Below are positions 43,292 through 64,000 of a stretch of 64,000 nt of DNA, one piece after another (positions within the stretch are counted from its first letter, which is position 1; the number at the start of each line of letters is the position of its first letter). The stretch comes from Lethocerus indicus (taxonomy: Eukaryota; Arthropoda; Insecta; Hemiptera; Belostomatidae), in assembly GCA_019843655.1 (NCBI GenBank), contig JACDQD010000010.1:8477637-8541636 (forward strand), in the 5' to 3' direction. The position numbers and the translations under genes were made by a program. The notes under the pieces were generated by a model. It was given only the letters and a program-made list of their open reading frames with translations, did no database searches and had not been told where the DNA came from.

Positions 43292-44349
43292 ACAATTTAA
43301 AAATATGCATGTAAGTTAACAGTGTCCATTAGATGGTCATATAAATAAATATAACATATAATATATATTTATATATATAAAAATTAACAAGCATATAAAG
43401 TAATATATTTATATTTTTAACAAAATAATATTCAATTATTATTAGAATTATTTCGAGGTAAACATGTTATAAAGTGATATACATGATATGGTGTAATTAA
43501 TATTAATACATATTAGGTCATAAAAAATATTGAAACAGTCAACATATTTTTGATATTTGTTAGTATATAATTAATATAAACACAGTTTCTTCTTTTAGAC
43601 TAAAACAACTTGGCTTTTATTTATTTATTTTTTATTATTGTGCATGAAATCTCAGTTATGCACTGGGAAAAGTATTTTTTCTCTTATACTTCATGCAATC
43701 AGTGAATGAAAACAAGAAATTTTTATGAAATTTAAAAGTGCGCTTTGTATTATTACATGCTACCATTTTGGCCGCCATATAAAATAGTCATCCTACATCC
43801 TACTTTAGAATTTGTTAAGTTAACAACAGTTAGTTCTGTCTTATTTTTACCCTTTAAACATAATTTTATTTTTTTTATAACAACTTAATATTGCAATGAA
43901 TGATCTGGTAAGTTTAATTGATCTAAATAAGGCAAATACACTGTTGTGATACTAAGTTTATTTAAAATGTTTTCATTAAATGATTCTTATTAATGTTGAA
44001 TACCAGGTATAAACACACACTGCTGTGATGGCCCATGTGCATCTGGAATCTTATTATCATAAAATTACTTATACTATTCTATATTATAAAATGTATTTAC
44101 CATCTCTTAATTTCTGGCACAATTAAAATATCTTATTATCAGGAAACTTATCCACTTTTTGAATATTTTGAAGTATTATAAACTCTTTAGAATATGGTAG
44201 GATATTAACAATACACTACTGTCTATTAAAGTATGCCTGAAGTATCCACAGTGTCTTTTACAAATTAACAAAAACAACATTTCATATGTTAATAGTACCC
44301 ATTGCAAATAAAAAATTAGTTCCAGACACACACTCAGCACACAGTGAGC

Positions 44350-57881
<13,532 letters not shown>

Positions 57882-59491
57882 ATGCCGGAGAAGAGGCCGC
57901 AGCGTAAGCTGCCACCGGAGACCGTACCTAGGCCCGGGGGCCTCCTCAAAGTCCCGCCAGCCAGGCCTACCAGAACAACCAAATACTATCATAAATATGA
58001 CGACGTGAGCGATATTTCGTATTTCAAACATTTAACTCGATTATTGACATCAGTAGTAGGCCCACCGTAGAAGCTCCTTTTTCGAAGGAAAACCAAATAG
58101 TCTCCTTCTGGCATAAGTTAAGGTAAAATCATAGTCTGCCCTGCCGGGAGTTCGAATCCCACCCCTGTGTGGATGGAGATGAAGATTCAAATAGATATAA
58201 AAAATAACTGTAATATTAGTTATATTTTATGAAGCCTATTAGGGATGTAGTAATTGAAATCCTTTACAGCTGGCGAAGGCGAACGTCTCGTGGTCACCCC
58301 GCGACGCAGCGGCCAAGGGGCCGACATCCTGCAAGAAGGATGATATATCGGAGCGTTTACGAAATAAACGCGTCAATAGGTAACCCCCGGATGTAATTTA
58401 AATTTTAGATATATGTTTTAAATATTTAAATAGGTGTTTTGTGGTTTTCTAGGGGTTGGAATACCGTAGGTTTCGCGTGTTTCTGGTTTGGTCTTTTGCT
58501 GGACCGGTTTCGGCACAAACACCATGCAGTACAAGTGATAGTGCAGTGAGGACGCCCGAAAAACATCCAATGTGCCATTGTGACTAACACCGCTCGCCAA
58601 AACCGGTCTAGCAAAAGACCAAACCAGGGAGAGGAGACAGACAGCGGAATCTACGGTATTCCAACCCCTCGCAGACCACAAAACAGGTACTCTAATTCCG
58701 TTTATCATTTTTATCCAGCGGAATTTAACGTAGATAACAATAATTAATATTTTCGCGATGTTTTTCCTTCCACCGATCATTCGGCCAAGTTTGGGATACC
58801 CGCCGCGGACAGTAAAAATGAGAAAGGTTGAAATTTGACGAACCCGAACACCCAATAACAGTGCGTACAGTTTATTCCGGACTGAAAAGCTCAAATAACC
58901 CCGATAAAGCCGTATTGGCGTTCGAAGTATTAATTGTGCGATTTTCCGTCCACTTTCCCATGTGGAACACACGAAATCTACGGTAAAAATGGGATGGCTC
59001 GTAAGATTTTATATTCGTGTACAAACAAAGAGGGCTTTTATACCCCAAAGTTTGGAAAAAATCTAAAAAGAGGACTCAATCCTTACATGTGGCATTTTAT
59101 AAACTCGCGATTTCTCTGATCCGTTCTACGTCCTTAATTCTACAAACCTAGGTATGTTCTCTTCTCGTCTTAAAAATGTAAGACCCGGTGATCTAATCGA
59201 CTGTTCCGCACCGAACCCAGGTACGACTACACGACTTGGGCTCAGTCGACGATGCCGCTGAGCGACGTGAACAGGAACCTCCTGTTGGACGCCACCCTGG
59301 GTCTGCTGGTGAAACTGGCTACCGGCAGGTGCGAGGGCCTAACCCACGCCTCCACCTACCAGCCCGTACAGTTCCTGAAGACCGTCCTCGACGACCGGGG
59401 CCAACCGCCGCCCAACATCCTCGCCTTCCTCGAGTACGTCGACTTCTTGACCAAGGACGATGGCACCGAACCGGCCGAAAAGCCGAATTAA
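57882..59491 (+). CDS. Probable two-exon gene, product unknown (about 122 aa)
   Basis: Exon 1 (57882-58004) opens with ATG in a good context (gaaATGc) and reads MPEKRPQRKLPPETVP, ending RPTRTTKYYHKYDD before a strong donor gtgagc, phase 0. The last exon ends with TAA at 59489-59491 and reads STMPLSDVNRNLLLDATLG, then LLVKLATGRCEGLTHAS, FLKTVLDDRGQPPPNILAF and LEYVDFLTKDDGTEPAEKPN. If it starts at the acceptor ctcag (exon from 59246) it joins exon 1 in phase 0, giving about 122 residues. The better-looking acceptor at 59219-59220 would add YDYTTWAQ but needs phase 2, so a missed middle exon is possible. The protein is basic and proline-rich first, then helical; I do not recognise it. A foldback transposon sits in the intron. 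Codon use in exon 2 is GC-rich (many C/G third positions), unlike the surroundings. Confidence 0.5.
58105..58165 (+). repeat. Possible tRNA-derived SINE head
   Basis: A box-A-like TGGCATAAGTTAAGG and a box-B-like GAGTTCGAATCCC lie about 42 bases apart, as in a tRNA-derived RNA polymerase III promoter. A full cloverleaf is not apparent. It lies in the intron of the 57882-59491 gene. Confidence 0.35.
58432..58689. mobile_element. Foldback element copy in intron of the 57882-59491 gene
   Basis: Left end GTTTTGTGG...GGGGTTGGAATACCGTAG; right end CTACGGTATTCCAACCCC...CCACAAAACAGGTA. The inner parts carry the family's GACCGGTTTCGG and AAAACATCCAA motifs. It is an internally deleted copy of about 260 bp. 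Confidence 0.85.
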
Positions 59492-59714
59492 ATACGAAAA
59501 ATATACACAGTAATCATTCTAGTCAAACTATAACGGGACAAATAATTTAAATAAAAGTAAAATGCAAACCGCTAGGAGCTCGAAACTCAACGCAATATTG
59601 CAGAATTCGAACAGCGGTATCATCAAATAAAATGGTATTGTGGCTTCTTGTGTTCCAATTGTAACGCCGTCGAGAAACGTCGCATTGAAGCCGATGAAAA
59701 AATCCGTATCTTAA

Positions 59715-59942
59715 CCCTCTATGGGCCCGTGTAACTCTCAGTTCACATTTCAATTTATCGAGATTTTACCAAATAATTATAGCTTTTTTCGTGAGATGGC
59801 GCATAAATCTTAATCCTATAGCGTTGTCAAGACGACCAATATCAATCCCGATCGATTTTTTTTTCATTTGCATATATTGGTTTATAATTGCTGATTAACC
59901 CAACTTTTTTGGATTTAAAATAAAAATTCGGCCCATAGAGGG
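59715..59942. mobile_element. piggyBac-type MITE, copy 2 (228 bp)
   Basis: Starts CCCTCTATGGGCC and ends GGCCCATAGAGGG, flanked by TTAA at 59711-59714 and 59943-59946. The interior is the reverse complement of copy 1 (for example ACCAAATAATTATAGC against GCTATAATTATTTGGT). It lies just downstream of the gene ending at 59491. Confidence 0.9.
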
Positions 59943-59946
59943 TTAA

Positions 59947-61624
59947 GTTAAATCAGGTAAAAATTGGGTAACAACGGCAACGGTGGTTTCTATATTTTTA
60001 AAAATGTTTAATGGCGGCATTATTCAGTAGAAATTAATGAATTACCCGAACACTGAGATAGATTACGGATTTGTTCTTATCATCACGTGACCAAAATGGA
60101 TTCCGTGATCCAATTCCGTAATTCGGTCCAGTGTAATTAAATACGCGTTTTATAAGACCTTTTTTAATGCTGGCACTAAATGTTGAAAGGAATTAAACGA
60201 ACGCATTAACGGATTAAACCCGTCGGTACTATTGGGTCAAATAATCAGTTAACGAGCGAACATTTCCACCGAAGTTAAAATGCACTTGACAAATTTTGTA
60301 ATTATTAAATTGTATACAAAACAAGATAATTTCAGTTACGTTATCTGTACAATAGTTTGAGTGCAGGTAACGAACTGTCAGTGAATCCATATGCACTGGT
60401 GTTAGGTATTTAGTAAAGTAATAACTGAATCAAAAGTCAGAAGTAGGGACGGAGAGACACCGTAACTAGTCCAGCTCAAAGCCGAATAAACGAGCGGTGG
60501 GTAGAATTATAAATATAATAGCGTTCATTTAATTATTACCTTGAATTTAACGCATGTAGCGGTTCTTCGAAGTACGCAATTGAGGCAAGAATTGTACACT
60601 GTGTACATAAAATTACGCTATCGGATTTTGAACTGTCCCAATCGAATGGGATTGATTTATAACAATATTTGGAATGAAGCCGAATTCGGTTGAAGGAGCC
60701 GACAACGCTTTCTGGTGGGACCGTGAACGCTCGAGGGCTCACACCGAGTTGGATATTCGGTCTCAAGGAGACCAAAAAAACAAGGATTTGCTGATACTAA
60801 AAAAGAGGGATTAGAAAAAAAGTACACGGTGGCTGGATAATGCCATTCCGTCCGGACGACCCGTCCAGTGGGGGATGGTTTCTGAGAAAAAATCGGAAAT
60901 GGGACAGGGGCGTGGGTTTGTTATATCCAGAGCTATATTAAAATGGACGCGTCGCTAGGCTGTCTTATTTGGACGTGCCAATTTCCACCAATCGCATTTC
61001 CTTTACTCACCCGGGGCCCAGATATCGCAGAGTTAGATCACAAATTTCAACTGTCCTCGAAATTTCGCAACTCAGATTCGAGTAAATCAGTTGGCATAAA
61101 TCAACCACAATCGTACAAATATAACCGGTTCGTATCTTTCCCATATTCAACTTCAAATGCAATTATATTTAGAAATAAATAAAGTGAAACGGGGCAGGGT
61201 TCAAATCATGTTGTATACGATAACCAACAAGATATTGATTATCATCTTTATAATTATAGATCAATTGTTAGATTACTCATTTTGAGTTGTATGAAGACCT
61301 TTAAGACAATCGCTGTCCAACAGAATAAACTAAACTGGCGACGACACTGTTGTTATTAATAATTGTCTGGTAATAAGTTACTTTTGGACGGGTCTTGCAA
61401 ATTATAGTCTATACTTACTTTTGATCGCCCCGTTCGACCCACCCGAATCGATAGACTCTCTAAACTGGAACCCCCCTTTGAAAGTGATTTAAAGCAGAAG
61501 GGAAATGCCAATCTATCTCTTTTAATATCACGAGGTCAAATGGATTCAGTCAAATGTGGGCAAAAGTTCACGGGATAGTGAAGGTCAATTTTTATCGATC
61601 GTCCCGACATTAAATAAGTGAGCC

Positions 61625-61673
<49 letters not shown>

Positions 61674-63600
61674 CAGTCAAGTAGTATATTACCATTTGTA
61701 AAACAATAAGACAACATTAACCAAAGTAATAAAAATGTGTTGCCATGTGTAGTTGGCCTAAGCTCCTACCATTCTATTAATGTAAAATATTCTGAAAATT
61801 TGAAATGAACACTTATTAATATACACGTATAATTATTTAATTAAAATCGTTGTTATTAATAAAATAAAATTATTATTTCCTGTAGGAACTAAAAAAAAGC
61901 GCAGATACTAAACCCGCAATGTCATTCTGCTTTGCGGGTCTAGTATCTAGGGCTGATCTAAATTCCAGAAGCAATTTAAGCATTCCCCATTTACTCGACC
62001 AACTGGTGATGAATTTTTAAAACAAGCATTTACATATTCGTCATTTATCTTTGTTTGAGAAATAAGCACAAACGAAAACCGCGTAATTTACCGCTTACTC
62101 CAAGATCACACGGTCCATTCTCGTGTCTCTGTGTAAGTGAAAAGGGCGCCAGCGAAGCAAAACCCGGATCGGTTATTGGAGACAAACTGAAATCTAAACT
62201 TATACGAAGTCCCCAAACCCGTAGCAATGAGGTCAGCGGACCTCGGCCGGGATCTGTTTAATATCGGACCTCCGACCGAGGGGGATATATAGATTTTAGA
62301 GTCCGCTTCCTCTGAATTGTTGCAATACTGTTGGCGGGAGCGGATTAGCGCTCTAAAGTTGTCGCCGGTAAAAACTCGGGCTTGTAAAATGCCGATTTAC
62401 GATTACGGCCGTTTATACGATTATCGGCCCTTTTTAACCGCCTTGTAAGGCCGCTCCTTTATTTCTATCCCGCCTTCCCGCCTCCATTTATCCCGGTTTA
62501 GCCCCGTGCGGAAGTTTATATTTACGGAAGGCAGTGCTCCTACGGCGTTACGGGGTTCGGCGACCCCGAGCCGGCGGTACAACGGAGCCTACAAATTGTT
62601 TACCAGGGGAATTATTATTTCACGACCCCGAAAACTTGGACCGAACAAACGTGCGTTCACGAACTGTACAAAATCCGGAAGTCCTCCGGACGGGCGGAAA
62701 ACAGAAAAGGAGAAGGTCCGGATTCTATTCGCTGGACGGTTCAGTGTCCTGAAGGTTTTATATGAACCAAAACCAAAATTCTAAGCTCTACTGAAGTCCT
62801 GAGCTCTGTCTGAAGTGTAAAACTCTCAGAAATATAGTCAGGAACATACACAGCGATCGATAAGCCCATAGAGTCCGGTTTTTCGAAAATAAGAACTTTT
62901 AAAGTTTTAAAGTTTCTGTGTGTTATTAGTTAACTTTTCTTTTCCAAAACTGACCTGCTGATTCTTTAACTTTAAATTCTGAACTGATTTTCTCTCGGTC
63001 ATTTGCGATTGGGGCCTCGATACGGCCATCGGCTTCTCTTCCCCAGAAGACGTTGCGGTAGGGCAGAAACCTTAATCCACTCGTCCGCGGATAGTGGATC
63101 GCTGGTGAAAGAGACCCCCCCCCTCCTGAACGGATACTGCCGCTTTTGTCATGTTAGTCATGTCTGGGAGCGCCCGATATTATGCCCGTGAGGGGGCGGT
63201 ATTATGCGCCCGAGCTGAACCGGAGACCGCCTTATAAAACTGGGTTATTGAGCCCCGGCGTGTGTCAGCGGACACGCGCCCCGTTTTTCCCCTCAACGGC
63301 CTCCTGTATTATTTTCGTTCTTATATTAAACAACTCCTTTCCCTCCAGCTTTCCACCTAAGGCCCTTTATGGACTTTCGACATAGTTATTTTACGGCTTT
63401 TTTTTTCTCCGCCCGAGATAATAAACTCCTTATATTTGGGTCCCCTTTTCGAGGTTACTTATGGAGTAGAGAGAGCAACGACCGGCGTTTTAAATACGGG
63501 GCCTAAATACATACAGTTGATAAATATAAAACCCTAAGTAATGAATGTTTTTGTAATTAGACTTTATTCATAAAAGAAGTGCGCATTTATATTCTGTATT
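59947..63600. other. No recognisable gene
   Basis: CpG-richer sequence with the TA microsatellite at 61627 and a third copy of the TTCTGAACTGATT motif near 62,970. Open frames are short and unsupported. Confidence 0.4.
61627..61671. repeat. (TA)n microsatellite
   Basis: About 22 uninterrupted AT units. Confidence 0.95.
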
Positions 63601-63659
63601 CTTGCTAACGATTCTTAAGTTTTTTCGTAATTATAGAAACACTGCAGTCGTCATGTGTG

Positions 63660-63953
63660 TTATGCGAATTCGAGTACGGGGAACGGGCGTGTTGCCGGCC
63701 GGAGATAGCAGGCTTGAACACGTGACCCGTGCAAGTGATTAACATGCAAACCAATTTGACTAATGTGGAACGCTTCGGGATGTCCGACGGAATTGCGACG
63801 GTTAAACAAATCCAAATGCTCACTAGCAGTAACCTCCGGGCATGTCCTCTTAAGAATTTTCATCCTGCACATCCAGGAATAGTCACAGTGATATGCGATT
63901 AATCGGTATTTAGTACTTTTATTGGTATAGACAGGATGGCGATATAAATTCAT
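63660..63953 (-). other. Long open stretch near the window end, nature unclear
   Basis: Two overlapping minus-strand frames stay open here (63660-63953 and 63605-63823). One reads ...RTCPEVTASEHLDLF and HISQIGLHVNHLHGS. Neither has clear splice borders or a protein family that I recognise. The sequence is about half GC and free of simple repeats, so it could be an exon, a transposon fragment or a conserved non-coding element. Confidence 0.15.
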
Positions 63954-64000
63954 GCATCTATGGTAAAAATGTTGTTGCCCGTAAACTCGGGAATGCGGAA

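Larger units (their letters stand above)
36312..44349. other. AT-rich interval between catalase 5' end and Rdl 3' end
   Basis: It contains the catalase promoter side (the first 200 bases are richer in GC), then very AT-rich DNA with simple repeats, and presumably the Rdl 3' UTR near 44,349. The only candidate coding piece is 38409-38665. Confidence 0.5.

Noticed and set aside
58418..58972. 184-codon open frame on the minus strand
   Set aside because: Runs through the foldback transposon copy at 58432-58689; the open frame is a by-product of that element.
59236..59550. Alternative frame across the last exon of the 57882-59491 gene
   Set aside because: Arg/Pro-rich reading typical of a shifted frame over GC-rich coding sequence; the other frame gives a balanced protein.

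Overview
The window looks like insect nuclear DNA. It carries spliced genes with GT/AG introns, an insect-type RDL GABA receptor with paired alternative exons, a peroxisomal catalase, a WDR47/nemitin WD40 gene, and many short inverted-repeat transposons. A hemipteran or related insect is my guess from the AT-rich introns, but the species cannot be fixed from the sequence alone.

Layout. Positions 1-17,349 hold no gene I can recognise. They contain two tandem arrays of the same ~70-bp satellite in opposite orientations (about 1,808-2,655 and 14,510-15,525), plus fragments of a foldback transposon. From 17,350 to 23,002 (+) lie the last six coding exons of WDR47, whose introns are loaded with hairpin-forming elements. 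On the minus strand, 24,621-25,381 is a small four-exon gene (117 aa) that I do not recognise. Positions 26,091-36,311 (-) hold a complete ten-exon catalase gene with one apparent 1-bp frameshift in exon 7. Positions 36,312-44,349 are AT-rich intergenic DNA with one weak candidate terminal exon. Positions 44,350-53,353 (-) hold the 3' half of Rdl: the Cys-loop exon, two mutually exclusive exons, the M1-M3 exon, and two exons covering the M3-M4 loop and M4. Downstream, 57,882-59,491 (+) is a probable two-exon gene that would sit inside an Rdl intron if Rdl exons 1-4 lie beyond 64 kb. The rest (to 64,000) shows a piggyBac-type MITE, microsatellites and no clear gene.

By eye, base composition changes sharply. 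About 1-17 kb and 50-64 kb are richer in GC and CpG, while 17.5-49.6 kb is AT-rich and CpG-poor outside exons.

The genes have separate jobs: microtubule/neuronal scaffold (WDR47), peroxide removal (catalase) and inhibitory neurotransmission (RDL). They do not form an obvious functional cluster. The most unusual structures are the two inverted satellite arrays, whose repeat unit contains a CTCF-like core (GGGGGCGCTAG), and the foldback element family, one copy of which appears to enclose the second array.
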